This document shows positions 48,636 to 61,165 of a DNA stretch of 64,000 bases, one piece after another. The stretch spans positions 124,001 through 188,000 of the forward strand of contig JAIWZP010000051.1 of assembly GCA_025201375.1 (NCBI GenBank), written 5' to 3'. Below the pieces are notes generated by a model that was not told where the DNA came from, did no database searches, and was given only the letters and a program-made list of their open reading frames with translations. The position numbers were made by a program, and so were the translations under genes. The stretch is from Gongronella butleri (taxonomy: Eukaryota; Mucoromycota; Mucoromycetes; Mucorales; Cunninghamellaceae). Within the stretch, counting starts at the first letter, position 1, and each line of letters starts with the position of its first letter.

Positions 48636-49791
48636 CTAAATGTCGTCTTGACCAAACATGCCGCCGAGGACGACCTTTTCGCCCTCATTAAAAGCGGGCA
48701 TGCCAAGGTAGGGGCAAGTGGAGCAGCGGAACGCGTCACCGAGCGCGCAGGAGCCACAGCCACCGACCTTTTTGGGCGTGGGGTCGACCTCGATGATCTC
48801 GTTGTCCTCGTCGGGCAAATCGTCTGTCAAATCAAGTGATACAACTCCGGCAGACTCGGCATCGGCCCGACCACACGTGCAATTCTTGCATGCCTTGCGG
48901 CGGCCAGCACCATCCATCTCGCAGTCATCGGGGCGCGCCAACGATTCCTTGGATGGCTTGATCTTGTCCTCCTCGTCGAGCAGCGCGTCGTCATCCTCCA
49001 TGTCATCATCGTTGCTGATGGTCCAGACCTTTTTCTTCTCGGCTGGCGTCGTCGTGGTCGCCTTCTTTTTGAAATTGAGCTTCATCTTTTGACCAACCTC
49101 GTAATTGGGCTTGTCGGCATTGATTTGAGCGATGCCAAACTTGCCAGACAGGCGCTTGACGCCCTGCTCGACGCGGTTGGCATTGCCGCCCCACAGCTGG
49201 AACATGCCGAGCAACACATCGTCCGACACGGGCGTCACCGTCGACGTCACATTGACAAAGCCGGCAAGCTTGAGCATGGACACGAGATCCTGGTCCTTGC
49301 GGCGGATGGGCGACACACTGTTGGGCAAATCGTCGATCAGCACGGGTTCCGTCAGCACAAGGCGGCCGCCTGCGGATAGTGTGCCCAAGTAGCGCGAGAT
49401 CATGTCGGTTGTATGCGTGGAAATCGTTGGCAGGAACGAATTGGAGTAAATCGTGTTGTAGCTCGCCTTGTTCAGAGGCGCTAGCACCGCAAAAAAAAAG
49501 AGAGAAAGAGAGCGAGAGAGAAATAAGCAAGCGTTCGCAACGTCCATTGGGATATGTTCGCCCATTTTTGCCATTTTGATCGCTTTTGATCACTTTTGAG
49601 TCACTTTTTTTTTTTTTTTTTTTCTCTTTCTTACCGTCAGCGACTCGTTCGAGGACTTCAAAGGCAACAGCGCCATTGGCACCCACTTGGGCTTGGCTAT
49701 TGTTCTTGGCTTGCAAAAATTCCTCTTGGTTGACGGTGGAAGGAGCGACGTACAAGACTTTGTCGCCAGCTTGGTGCTCAAGTACAGCCAT
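48636..49791 (-). CDS. DRE2: Fe-S cluster assembly protein Dre2 (anamorsin/CIAPIN1)
   Basis: Two exons: 49791-49635 and 49480-48636, giving 333 residues. The N-terminal 170 residues form the methyltransferase-like domain with no catalytic signature ([10 protein letters not shown], then [12 protein letters not shown]). The disordered linker is acidic. The C-terminus has both cysteine motifs: [17 protein letters not shown] for the [2Fe-2S] site, and [19 protein letters not shown] (twin CX2C). Together with Tah18 it passes electrons in cytosolic iron-sulphur protein assembly. The spacing and the final acidic tail fit the family. The start is 582 bases from the divergent Adp1-like transporter gene. 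Confidence 0.95.
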
Positions 49792-50373
49792 AGTATTAAA
49801 AGAGAAGGGATATCCAGGTAAAAATGTAAGCTAAAGAAAACAGAAAGAGAAGAAAAGAAAAAAAGAGGGGCGGGCAAGCTCAAACATGTACAAAAGAGAT
49901 GAATGGCAAAGTCGCTGCTGACCAATCAAACGGACGTGACTTATCCACCCAATTGTGATTCATGCAAGATCGTCTTGCGTCTCTCATCTTTTCCTTTCTA
50001 TGATGCGATCCTTTTTGATCCTACATTGACCGATATATCATCATTTTTTCTCGCTTTTTCGCAATTTTGCTTTTTCATTTTTTTTTTTTTTTACCACTTG
50101 TTTTGTTGGGTCCCCTGTGCCCAATTGCCTGGCCACAATGCGTTGTGAACGTCTGGGTCACGGGGGCAACTCTACGACTTTCCTTTCTAATCACCTGACC
50201 TCGCTTTTTGGCAACAGGGCGCGGCAGTAAGAGAGAAACAGACAAAATCCGGGCATTTGATTGGTTCATTCTCCGCAATGGATGCGTATTCATTTTCCAC
50301 TGCTCTCCGTTTCGCCTTCTTTTTCTTTTTCTCTTGGTTTTTCTTGGTTTTTTCTTCTTGAAAGGCAGTGAGG
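49792..50373. promoter_or_regulatory. Divergent promoter region, DRE2 and Adp1-like gene
   Basis: A 582-base gap between opposite start codons. It contains AG-rich and T-rich stretches, and a pyrimidine-rich leader before the transporter. No clear TATA box is seen. Confidence 0.4.
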
Positions 50374-53300
50374 ATGCGACTCCATTCTCTCGTCTTTCCT
50401 GTACTATACTTTGTTTATGAAGTAGGCGGTGTGCAGGCAGCGGAGCTGTCGTCGCTGCAAATGTATGGCCTGCCGCTTGCTTCTGGTCCCTCGTATCTGC
50501 CATCCACAGGCGGTGGCGACGGCGACAAGTGCCCGCCGTGCTTCAATTGTATGCTTCCTGGCTTTGAGTGCCTTCACTTTGCCAATTGCAGTGAATATAA
50601 TGGCAAATGCAGCTGCCCACCCGGTTTTGGTGGAGACGATTGCCGCCAACCTTGTAAGACAAACATGATACACCAAAAGCACGCCCTGTCTCCGTCTTGT
50701 TCACCTCTTGTTTCATTTTTTTTGAAGTGTGTGGCGGCTTGGCCGATGGCCGAAACAGGTATCCGCGTGAAAACGACAAATGCGACTGTCCCGACGGCTG
50801 GGAAGGCATCAATTGCAATGGTAATGTCAAAACACCCCCCAAGATGACGCGTCCATGCTCACGGTTTTCTTTTTCTTTTTCTTTTTTTGCCCCAGTGTGC
50901 ACACAAGATTCGGTGTGCGACTCGTTGGTGCCCACTGGGCAAAATGGCACCTGTTATCGCGGTGGATTGACTGTGTTTGAGAATCATCAAATGTGCAATG
51001 TGACGAGTAAGCCCCTACTTTGCGCGCACCCCCCTTTTTTTGCCATATGCTTGGCTAATTCTTGGCTAATTCATCCTCTTTTGTGTCCTAGACCGCAAAA
51101 TCATTGAGCAACTCAAGGACCAGATTCCTCAGGTCACGTTTTCGTGCAATAAAAAGGACGCCACTTGCGATTTCCAATGTAAACAACACACAGCTCAGCA
51201 ATCGCAAACTGACTCATGATTCTTTTTTTTTTTTTTTCAGTCTGGGTGGACGAGATCGAATCCTTTTATTGCCACCTCGACACGTGCGGATTCGACCAGT
51301 CTCACGAGTACAATCGCAATGTCACCAAATACCAGTGTAAAAACATCAATTGCCGCTGCATAAAGGACGAATTCCTATGCGGCAAGGATGGCTCCATTGG
51401 TAAACAGCAGCATGAAAAGGAAACGAAAAAAAAAAATTCACGCGTTTGACACGCTTTTTTTTTTTTTTAAAAAAAAAATAGACCTGACGGACATGCTCAA
51501 GGACGAAATCAAGGGCCCTGCAAGCTTCAATTGTGCTGGTCCAAAGTGCTCATTCTCTGGTAAAGCGAAAAAGAAAAAAAATAAAAACAAGCATCTTACC
51601 CTTTTTTTTCAAAAGAACCCGCCATGGATGACTTGATCTCGGCTGTCTTTGGCGACGATTCGATCTTTTTGGACTGCAATTCGGGAGAATGTCTTCACTA
51701 TACGATGGTGCCTGGATTTGATGTAAGCAAAAGTGGGGAAAAATGGAAAAAATGGTGTTCTCACGTGTTTTTCATCAAAAAAGCGCCCTGATCGCCCGAT
51801 CAATTGGACCATGATTGCTAGCGGCATAGCTGGCGTTGCTGTGTTTTTGATTGTCGTTGGTGGTGTGGTGACGTACTTTGCGAAAAAGTCGAGCAGCGGT
51901 GCGTACATCAAGTTGGCGGACGATGAAGCGGGCAAGCTGATGGCGGAGCACACGCCGACGAGTTTGGTCTTTGACAATGTGTGCTACCAGGTGGGGTCGC
52001 GGCGGATCTTGGATGGCGCGACGGGTGTGGTGCAGCCTGGCCAAGTGATGGCAATCATGGGCCCGTCGGGCGCCGGCAAGACGACGCTACTCGATATTCT
52101 TGCGAATCGCACAAAGTCTGGGTCGGTTTCTGGCAGCGTGCTTGTGAATGGGCAACGAATTGCGCCACGGCAATACAAGCGGCTGATTGGGTATGTGGAC
52201 CAAGAAGATACGATGATCCCCACGCTGACTGTGTACGAGACGATCCTGTACTCTGCATTGCTGCGACTGCCACGGTCCATGAGCGTCGAGGCCAAGAAAT
52301 TCCGTGTGATGGAGGTGATGCAAGAGCTTGGCATTGACGGCATCAAGGACGCCAAGATTGGACAGGCCGGGCATCGATCCATTAGCGGTGGTGAGCGTCG
52401 ACGCGTGGCCATTGCGTGCGAATTGGTCACGTCGCCATCGATTTTGTTCCTGGATGAGCCGACCAGCGGCTTGGACGCGTACAATGCGTACAATGTGGTT
52501 GAATCGCTTGTAACTCTCGCGCGTGAATACAATCGCACAATTGTCTTCACCATCCATCAGCCCCGGTCCAATATTGTCACTCTGTTTGATCACTTGGTGT
52601 TGCTTGCACGCGGCCGCCTCATCTATTCAGGCCCACAACCTCATGCGCAGGGTTATTTCCGCAACATTGGCTACCCTTGCCCGCCTGGGTTCAACATTGC
52701 CGATTTCCTGGTCGATCTGACCATGCAACCTGTCTCCCCACGCCCGCAAACTATCCAAGACGAGGAGCTTGTGCATTCACCTCCCATTGTGACTGCCAAT
52801 ACCCCGCGCCAAAGACTCATGAATTATAGATACGACGACGGGCTCGAAAACACCAGCGAGCAATGGGCTTCCGAACTTGGCAGCACGCGTCAACAGCCTG
52901 GCAACAACAATACCAGCGCGATGCGACGCGCCACGTCACCCACGCGCCGCGGAAATTCGCTCGACATCGCTTCCTCGGATGCTGCTGCAGCTGCTGCGGG
53001 TGCCACCTCTTCATCCGCCAATGCCGGTGTCGCCAATGCCACGCCCTCGTCCCAAACCACAGTGGTCGTCGATGATGCACTTACAGATGTGGACGACCAC
53101 GGCATCTCGTTCCATTTGCACCGCCTCATCGAGTCGTACCAGCACAGCGCCATTGCAGCCACCATCCGCGACCACATCGATCGCCTCGTCTCTTCCACGT
53201 CCGCCAATGGCAACGGCAACGGGTCCACATCGTCCGATGACGCCGCGTCCGATTTGCCCGTGACCACCCATGAGCGCCCCGGCTGGTGGACGCAATTCTG

Positions 53301-54262
53301 CATCCTGGCCGACCGCACCTTTAAAAACCTGTACCGCAACCCGATGCTCATGTTCAGCCATTACGCGATTGCCGTCGTGCTTGCCCTGATCTGTGGCGGC
53401 CTCTTTTATCAGGTGTCCAACACAATTGCGGGTTTCCAGAACCGCATGGGCCTGTTCTTCTTTTACGAGGCATTGCTCGGCTTCATGTGCCTGACGTCGC
53501 TTCAGGTCTTCTCCAGCGAGCGAATCCTCTTTGTCCGCGAGCGCGCCAATGGCTACTATTCCCCTTTTACCTACTTTTTATCAAAGGTCTTATTCGACAT
53601 CATCCCGTTGCGCGTCGTCCCGCCATTGATGATGGGTCTCATCTCTTACTACATGGTCGGCCTCGTCGAGGGCGTCTCCGAGTTCCTAAAGTTCCTCCTC
53701 GTGTTGGTCCTCTTCAATTTGACCGCAGCCGCACTGTGCCTTGCCATTGGCGTCGTCTTCCAGAATCTGTCCATTGCCAACCTGCTCAGCTGCATGGTCA
53801 TGCTCTTCTCCATGCTCTTTGCTGGCTTGCTCCTCAACAAAGGTACGAAAAAAATTTTGCCCCACGAAAAAGAAACTTATTTACATTTTTTTTTTTGTTT
53901 CTAGATACCATGTCGCCGTACTTTGGCTGGCTAAAGTATCTTTCCTTCTTTAATTATGCATTGGAAGCCCTACTTGTCAACGAGATGCTCTACTTGCAGC
54001 TGGTGGAAGAGCGCTACGGGCTGAATATTGACGTAAGCCAATGAAAAAAAAAACAAAAAAAAAAAACGGTGCGTGCGCTGACCCATTTTTTTATTTTTAT
54101 TTTTTACGCGCAACGCAGGTGCCTGGTGCGACCATTCTCTCAACTTTTGGATTCAATGCCAAGAATTATTGGACGGATGTCATTCGACTTTCATCCATGT
54201 TCTGTCTTTTTATTGGGTTTGCCTTTGTTTGGCTCGTCGTGTTTGTCAAGGAGCGTCGTTAG
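50374..54262 (+). CDS. ADP1: ABCG half-transporter with EGF-like cysteine-rich N-terminus, Adp1-like
   Basis: Ten exons: 50374-50653, 50728-50820, 50896-51006, 51092-51178, 51241-51399, 51482-51559, 51616-51722, 51784-53842, 53905-54032 and 54119-54262. All are in phase, giving 1081 residues. A signal peptide ([10 protein letters not shown]) leads into a Cys-rich lumenal part with EGF-like [12 protein letters not shown] and [13 protein letters not shown] single helix follows at about residues 312-340. The ATPase has Walker A GPSGAGKT at 398-405, signature ISGGERRR at about 505-512 and Walker B ILFLDE at 525-530. A disordered insert comes next, then the six-helix ABCG membrane domain. This layout is that of yeast Adp1, an ABCG protein of unknown substrate (1049 residues). 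Six of the first seven exons encode the lumenal domain. The name is by layout and would need a tree. Confidence 0.9.
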
Positions 54263-54399
54263 AGTTTTTTTTTTTTTGTTCAAAAGAATAAATGTTTTGT
54301 TTCTGAGCCATACGCACATATGATAAACGCGTGGGGCCCAGCGTGGAAATTGGGAGCGTGTATGATACAGTAATATGATACTATAACAATCGCCCGAGA

Positions 54400-55665
54400 A
54401 ATATACAGTACGCAACGAAAACCACGATTTTCATCCGTTTTGGATCTCTTATAATACACAAATAACGTGTCTGGTCCGTCCATTACAGTACTTAGTCTCG
54501 GTGTATCATATGATACAACAGAACTTCCATGATGCTCGCTACAGTATCATAAAAACGTACACATTTACAGTATGATACCTTTTACGTAAAAAACCAAAGA
54601 ACGTGTTTTTCAGACTTTGTCGGCCTGCTGTGCCTCCAGAATTTTTTTTACAGCCTATTTGCACGCCAGTGAAAAATGCGCCACGGCACAAACTCCGGTC
54701 TAGTGCTCAAGACGGACCCGCCCGATTTTTTTGGACTCAAAAATGCCAAAAAACTCACATTTGTAATATTTTGCATTCATCTCGTCATCTGCATGGTCGA
54801 CCCCGCTCGAAAATAACTGCATCGTGTTCAGAGCAAAATTTGCAACAAAATTACTTTACGTAACCCCCAAAGCGCTCTGACCACTTTTGAAAAATTCAGG
54901 GGTCACACATTTCAATCTCAGAAAACGCCAAATTTGGGAAATTTCGAACTCCGAGTGATCAATGCATCCCAAACAGGTAATTCCGACAACTTGCTATTGG
55001 CTGACAAAATGACAAGTCACCTCACCTTAAGAAAAAAAAAACCAAAAAGTGACGCATGAACGGCAATCGACTGAGAAAATTGACTACTTCGGTCAAGATT
55101 TTTTTGCAAAAATTTAAGGTTTGACACTTTCAAATTAAGGTGCGTGGATTGCACGAATTTTTTTTTTGAACAGTAATTTTTACTGTACAGTACTGTATTT
55201 TTTATTTTACACACTTACAGTATACTGTATTATGTATGCGCTGAGTGGGCTCCAGCCTGGCGAATTGATCGATGCAAAAAATTAAAACCCACGCTAGTGC
55301 ACCGCAAGTCATCTCATTATGATATCATAGGTGCTTTGCCCCCCTCACTTTGTTAGTGAAACGGGAATAAAAATCACTCGTTTATTAGACCGTTGTCGAG
55401 CAAATTGCGATCAAAGATTTTGATGAAAAAGCGAATTTTCTCTGCGAGTTTTAGCCATCCATCGACGAAACTGGTGTCATTCAATAGAGATGCAAGTGGT
55501 GCCTTCGACACGTTTCATAAAAGCGCCGCGTGTTGTCCGTTGCCGAGAACATCGACATTGAATATTTTTGTAATGTTTGAACGGCTTTCACAAGCGTACG
55601 AAGATCACACATCGGCGAAAAAACCATGTCAGAAATGACGTCTGAGCCTGTCTCTTTCGAATGAT
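54400..55665. repeat. Dispersed repeat family R1, copy C (long)
   Basis: Collinear with copy B over its length, including the extra right part (CCGTTGTCGAGCAAATTG, then TTTGATGAAAAAGCGAATTT). It ends about 80 bases before the hAT element's left end. TATCATA/TATGATAC words (for example 54500-54580) are scattered around it. Confidence 0.8.
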
Positions 55666-55744
55666 ACGTACCAGTTTCATCCTGATCCACGAAACATTTC
55701 GAGAGCTCACCGCTGAATTTGTGAAAATACAGTAATACAGTAGT

Positions 55745-55752
55745 ATCGATAC
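55745..55752. repeat. Target-site duplication, left copy
   Basis: ATCGATAC directly precedes the terminal repeat of the hAT element. The identical 8 bases follow its right end (61176-61183). Eight bases is the hAT signature length. Confidence 0.9.
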
Positions 55753-55756
55753 TAGG

Positions 55757-55965
55757 GTTGTCTATCGAGAGTCTCGCTCGAAATCTCGATGGTCTCGAAG
55801 CGTATTCGAGACAATCGAGAAGCCTGCGATCTCGATTGTCTCGATTGAAATCAATTTGGATCTCGCTCGAAATCTTGATAAATCTCGAAAAAAAAAATTC
55901 GAGAGGATCGAGCGAGACAATCGAGAATCTCGATTGATCTCGATTGATCTCGATATCTCGATATG
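55757..55965. repeat. Subterminal TCGA-rich repeats, left
   Basis: Many imperfect copies of TCTCGATTG(A/T) and TCTCGCTCGA fill the left inner end. Subterminal repeats of this sort are the usual transposase binding sites of hAT elements. Confidence 0.75.
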
Positions 55966-56168
55966 TTTTTATCATACTGTTGTACAGTACGGTACAGTAG
56001 GCTTATTTACAGTAGTACTGCCGCCAACCTTGTGCCGGTCACTTTTTTTATGTGGCAACATGCCATCTTTCTTTTTATTGATTGAATTCATAATATGATA
56101 TTGCATGAATTTACTGCAAGAAAAAAAATAGGGCTAAGGTATAATAATTCAAGATAAAAAAAATAGCG

Positions 56169-58847
56169 TCATTCGTCAGCATCATCATCATCTTCCGATG
56201 ACGACGACGACGCGTCCTCGTAGTCTTCATCATCATCGGCGATGTGTTGTTCGTAAGGGTCGCGCTGTTGTTTTTGCAACGCTGCCGTCAGATCATCTCC
56301 ATTGAGAAATCGTGTCCAGTATGAGGCCAGTAGCTGCTTTTTTGCATTTTCAGGCAAAATTCTGTTTCTCTGAGGCGTTCCCATCATGACGCGCGCTCTT
56401 GAAAACATGCGCTCTGAGGACGTGGATGTCGCCGGAATGCCTATGTAATCTTGAGCCATGTTTGCCAATCGTGGCCAACGTTGAGCGTGTTGTTTCCAGA
56501 ATACAAGTGGGTAGTTTTCTCGGTCCCCACCGGGCACGCGCTCCATGTCAGGACGTGGTTCAGCCACGTATTCCTCCAGGTTGTCCTTTTGAGGCACAGG
56601 AACCTTTGGGTAATGGTGGCGTTTCAGAAGGTTTTTGATCACCTTGCGTTTTTTAGCTGCCATAGGCGCCAATGATGCTGCAGAAGATGAGGTGGATGAT
56701 CCTGAAGCACCGCCGCCACCAGGCGCATAGTTCGCATGCCAAACGTCCATCACCTTGGTCTTGCACAAAGATGCGTAATCAATCCAAGACGGATCTTCGT
56801 CCCAGTACCCAAAACGTTGGCGGGGCTCGATCGTTGTTGCCACGGAATACACACTAGTCAAATCGGTCTTCTCGTAATATTCTGTAAGCTTCAACCAAGC
56901 TTGGTGCGCAGCGTGTCTTATGTCGGGATGGTAAATCTTGGTTTTTTGCCGCGCTTGACCGTCGCCGCCATTAGATCCATCATTCGTTTCGTGACCGTCG
57001 TCTTGGCCGGGCCGGAATGCATGTTCAAGAATGGCCAGCAGGTCATTAAAAACAGGTATCACCGTCACAATGGAAGGATAAGACACGGATGATGAGACAT
57101 ACGCTGTTGCGCGCGCAAAGCCCCGCAGGAGGTTCTTGAGTGTCATGATGTGGTCCCATTCGCCTTCCGTCAACAGGTACTTGGAAAGACCTGGATCGTG
57201 GCGCAGCATGGCCTCAATCGCCAGTCGGCACTCTATAGCGCGCTTCATCATGGCGTAGGTGGATCCCCATCTTGTACGAACGTCCATTATTAGTTGGCGA
57301 ACTGGCTGATCCAAGTATTCCACCTTGTGGCATTGATTGTAGCGCCCTTTTCGTAAAGGACTCGCGCTATTACAGTATAAAGAAAAAAATAAGCAAAAAA
57401 TCCAAATTCGCCGTTGTTGCGCGTCGAACCCCTCTTTTTTTTTTTTACTGTATCTTACCGTATTTGCACAATTCCTTCTCGAAGTTTTTTGAGCGCACTC
57501 GCAGGGCTCTCGTCCACAATGCCGTCCATGGTATTTTCATTTTGCTGATGATCTACCCGACTGTTGCTGTTGGCAGTCTCATCGACCGCAGCGATACCCA
57601 GGCCATCGGCCGCCAAGAATGTTTGAACGGCAAGGTTGATAACATGCGCCATGCACGGCACATGTGCCTCCTTGGCGTTGATTGGATAGCTAAAACAACG
57701 GAAATCGCCGTTAAAAATCAAAAAGAGCGAGCAACGAGTTTTTTTACCTCCATTTTCCCGTTGTCTCCAACTCCAACTCCTTCATCATTCGCACATTTGC
57801 AAAGGCATTGTCAGTCGTGATGCTAATGACTTTGCTTTCCAGCTGGAATTCATCGCAAATTCGCAAGAAAAACGAGGCCAAGTTCTTGCCAGAGTGCGAA
57901 TCGGTGCTATGTTCAAACCCTATAGGTACCTCGCGCATCACCCACTGGTCTTGACTTGCTCCTTGCTCGGTCCAATGAGCAGTGTAGGATGTGAATGAAT
58001 GCATTGATGGGCTTGTCCATCCGTCGGTCGTGATTGATATTTTGCGGAATTGGGCCAAATATTGGATAATAGACTGCTTCATGTGGACAAACCGGGCATC
58101 AATCTACGAAAAAAAATTAGAGCACTGAAAAAAAAGTCGTTTGCACAACATTTTTTTGCTTACCAATGTTCTTAATGTTTGGCGGCTGGGCAGTTTGACG
58201 TCTGCCAGGCTATTGGCCATGATCGCCAGCTGCAGCAACAATTGCAAATGCTTGTTTTCAATGAGAGACAAAGGAACATGCGAGTCCAAAACAAGATTCA
58301 GTGCTATTTCTTTGAATGCTTCCGGATCAAACGTGGTAGGATGACCATCGCGGGCTCGATTTATGCCGGCAAACATTGACACGATGGACCCCTTGATGGC
58401 GGCTGCACTACCGGCGGCGTTGCATGGCGCCTCAGGATCGCGAGTATTGGGAGCACTGTTGCAATTGATGTGATGGGCAGACTCCAGATGCCGGGACATC
58501 CCTGTAGTGCTGGAATTTTTCGACGGCACGACAGTTTTGCAGGATTTGTACAAGCACCTCAAATGTGTTGTGCCATTCGGAACACCACTCGCGTCACAGC
58601 GGAAACACCACCCGTTAACAAGCACCCAGGAACGTTGTCGGCGTCTTTTTGTTTGGGACGCGTCTTGCTGGCTGTTCATAGCGCTGCTGGATTCCGACTC
58701 CGTTGCTATGATGCTGCTTGCACCATCATCTTCAATTATCACCTGTGAATTATCCACGCCGTCATCATCATTGACTTGCTGTTGGCTGTCATTGATATCG
58801 GTCATGAAAATATCATCCATTTCGTCGTGTTGTCGCTCGCCGCTCAT
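56169..58847 (-). CDS. hAT-family transposase
   Basis: Four exons: 58847-58164, 58103-57748, 57689-57459 and 57366-56169, all in phase, giving 822 residues. A BED-type zinc finger sits near residues 95-130 (LRCLYKSCKTVV, then MSRHLESAHH). The RNase-H fold gives the DDE set: Asp255 (ITTDGWTS), Asp326 (SITTDNAF) and Glu742 (TSSERMFSRARVM). The hAT core motifs LIMDVRTRWGSTYAMM and IRASP are present, as is the hATC dimerisation domain (NYPLVFWKQHAQRWPRLANMA, split as YPLVFW and RWPRLA). The last residues are acidic. The third intron join (donor GTAAGA at 57458, acceptor AATAG at 57367-57368) restores IRASP exactly. No stop or frameshift is seen, so an active enzyme is possible. Start 58847 gives MSGERQHDEMDD. 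Confidence 0.93.
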
Positions 58848-59069
58848 TTCAGGTCAGACCAATGTCGTGTGGTGAATGACTTTTCTGGTATGATACGGTA
58901 GTAGAAAGAAAAAAAAAGGAATGGGAAAATGGGATGATGAAACAAAAAAACGCCATTATTTGGACGTATCATACAGTGTGTTGGGGTTGTGACACCTCCT
59001 TGCACAATTTTTTATCTGTTTCATCTTTTGCACGCAATGTTTACAGTATCATCGTGTGTCAAAAAAAAA

Positions 59070-59145
59070 AAACTCGCTTGATCGCTCGATCGCTCGATTG
59101 ATTCTCGCTCGATTTGATTCTCGCTCGATTGAATCTCGCTCAATC
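59070..59145. repeat. Internal TCGA-rich patch
   Basis: Contains TTGATCGCTCGATCGCTCG and TTCTCGCTCGATT-type words, the same as the terminal arrays. It lies inside the element between the transposase gene and a 1.7-kb non-TCGA segment. It may be the left half of a subterminal array that was split by a later insertion. Confidence 0.55.
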
Positions 59146-60817
59146 CAATCACGCCTCCAATTGGCTATTCCATTTTCCCGGCAAACTTGCCTAATAAAGA
59201 AGGTGCAGGCATTTTTTTTTTCGCGCGCGTTCGCGCCAAATCACAGCCAAATGACATATTTTGCGATTGTTGACGAATTATCGCCCAGATTCAACTCAAA
59301 CTTTGCTCAAAGCATTAATTGTGCTTTCTACACCGTCCTTCATCAAATGAATCCACCCACGCTACGTTGATTTGATCGCATGCAATCCCCATTTTCAAAA
59401 ATCACAGTTACAGTATGATACATACATATCATATCATATCATATTCATACTGTAGGAAGTGATTTTCTGCCTTTTTTTCTTTTTCATTTTACTTCACAAC
59501 GATAAATTCGTGGGCCAATTTTTTCTATCATATTGTATAAAAAGAGCCAGCCTTAGGCTTTCGAATGAGTTTTTCTGCCAGTCAATACTTGTAGTGCCAA
59601 GCGCTGGTAGCCATGCATTGACGCGCCGGCTGCGGCGCGAACTGCCCGGATAACAGGCGGTTGAAAAAAATTACAGTAAATCAATCAATGCAGGTGCCAG
59701 CCATCTGGAGCCGTCTCCCCAGGCACACACGACCTGGTGCACGTGCATGTTGTGGCCATTGACATGTACAAAAAAAGGCATCGCGAATCATTGGCCAGAC
59801 GGTGACAAAAGGCGCGATTAAAAAAAAAAAGAGATAAGCAGCCCAGTACGTAGCCTTATTGTCAAGCAGCCCCGAGGAATCAAGGAACGAAAAGAGACAC
59901 AGGTGCGACCGCGTGTCAGGCACACTGAACGCGGGCAGCACAAGATATGATAAAAAAAAAGAGTGCATGGCCGGTGATCGATGAATCGGGCCGCGGGGCT
60001 TGAATGGCCCAAAGTGAGGCGGAGTGTGCCGCACTGCCTCACTCAAAAAAAAAAAAAAGAAAAAAGATACGATACGCGAAAATGAGGCGTGTCAATGTCA
60101 TGAGCAATTGACGTGCGAATGGATCATATAAAACCTGTACACGTCATAGATAATGGATGCTCATGAACACAAGATAATGGAAGAGCACTTGGCACGACAA
60201 AACACGTAGAGAGCCAAGTGCGCACAAAAAAAAGGGTTTTGAGATGCAAGGCACTCCCGTGTCGCGTATGTCAATAATCATAATTTCTTATCAAATGGCT
60301 ATGATATCGCTTCAAATAGTATAAAAGCCTTGCATCCCAATAGTCGAAATAAAGTCCAACCCGTTTTATTATCACGAATCCCGGTTCTGTTTTTTATCAC
60401 TTTTTACACTTTGACCCCCCTGTTTACCCCCTTACGACAATACTGTAGGGGTGGTGATCATTTGGGCCGCAATTCGTGTGCAAAGTCAATGCCACCAGTG
60501 GCCGTTTGACGGGCGTCGCGGTGCAGTGGCGTGGAATTGGCGGCGTGGAGGACTTTTGGCGTACAAAAAAAAAAGACCAGGCCGGATAGTACGTACCTAG
60601 CCGGGCTGGCCTTTGTTTAGGGATTGCTCATGCTTGACATTAAGGTCGACGCCTCCTCGCCATCCCCCGCTTCTGCATCGTCCCCGCTCGAGGCACCCGA
60701 GGCGCAGCAAGCAAAAAAATATAAAAAATAAAAAAATAAAAAATAAAAATAAAAAAAATGCGTGCACCAAATATGCATGATGCTTGATTATTACAATAAT
60801 GAATGTGCATTGTTCGA
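59146..60817. other. Non-coding insert inside the hAT element, LTR-like by its promoter signals
   Basis: No gene. It contains TATAAAA at 60320-60326 and AATAAAG at about 60348, spaced like the core signals of a long terminal repeat. Frames at 59681-60046 lack motifs. No paired LTR, primer site or target duplication was found, so a solo LTR remains a guess. Confidence 0.3.
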
Positions 60818-60880
60818 AATAGCTCAGTGGTATTGATGATGTTGTTTTGGTATGTGACCCGGGTTCCAATCCTGGCCTGT
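60818..60880. pseudogene. tRNA-like fragment, possible SINE head
   Basis: TAGCTCAGTGG (A box) and GGTTCCAATCC (B box, one base from consensus GGTTCGAATCC) are separated by 34 bases. The T stem CCGGG/CCTGG folds with a G-T pair. The acceptor and anticodon stems do not pair, so it is not a functional tRNA. It could be a decayed tRNA or the promoter of a SINE. Confidence 0.5.
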
Positions 60881-60902
60881 AAACCATTTTTTTGCCATCT
60901 CG

Positions 60903-61165
60903 ATAACGTCATCTTGAGCGCGACGTCTCGATCGCTCGATTGATCTCGCTCGCTCGATTGATCTCGATTGATCTCGATAAAAAAAGCTTGATTCTCGAAA
61001 TATCTCGATTGATCTCGAAACCACTTCACCCGAAGATCTTTTTATTCTCGATAAATCTCGATCTCGCTCGATCTCGATAGTTCTCGAGACCAATCGAGAT
61101 CGAGATGTCACAGAAATTATCAATCGAGATCGAGATAGGGTGATTCTCGTCTCGCTCGCTCGATA
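60903..61165. repeat. Subterminal TCGA-rich repeats, right
   Basis: Dense imperfect copies of GATCTCGATTGATCTCG and CGCTCGCTCGAT. It matches the left array in composition and position. Confidence 0.75.

Noticed and set aside
46743..54262. Possible pathway cluster of PanB, Dre2 and the Adp1-like transporter
   Set aside because: The three functions are unrelated housekeeping roles and orientation gives no sign of an operon-like unit.
57424..57445. B-box-like GGTTCGACGC on the minus strand, possible tRNA
   Set aside because: No A box at a suitable distance and no stems; it lies in an intron of the transposase gene.
57340..57470. Suspected frameshift in the hAT transposase between exons 3 and 4
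   Set aside because: On recounting, the join (2 bases left, then C) gives IRASP and stays open; the earlier mismatch was a reading error.
59681..60046. 121-residue frame inside the hAT element
   Set aside because: No motif and no supporting context; it lies in a part that looks like inserted non-coding DNA.
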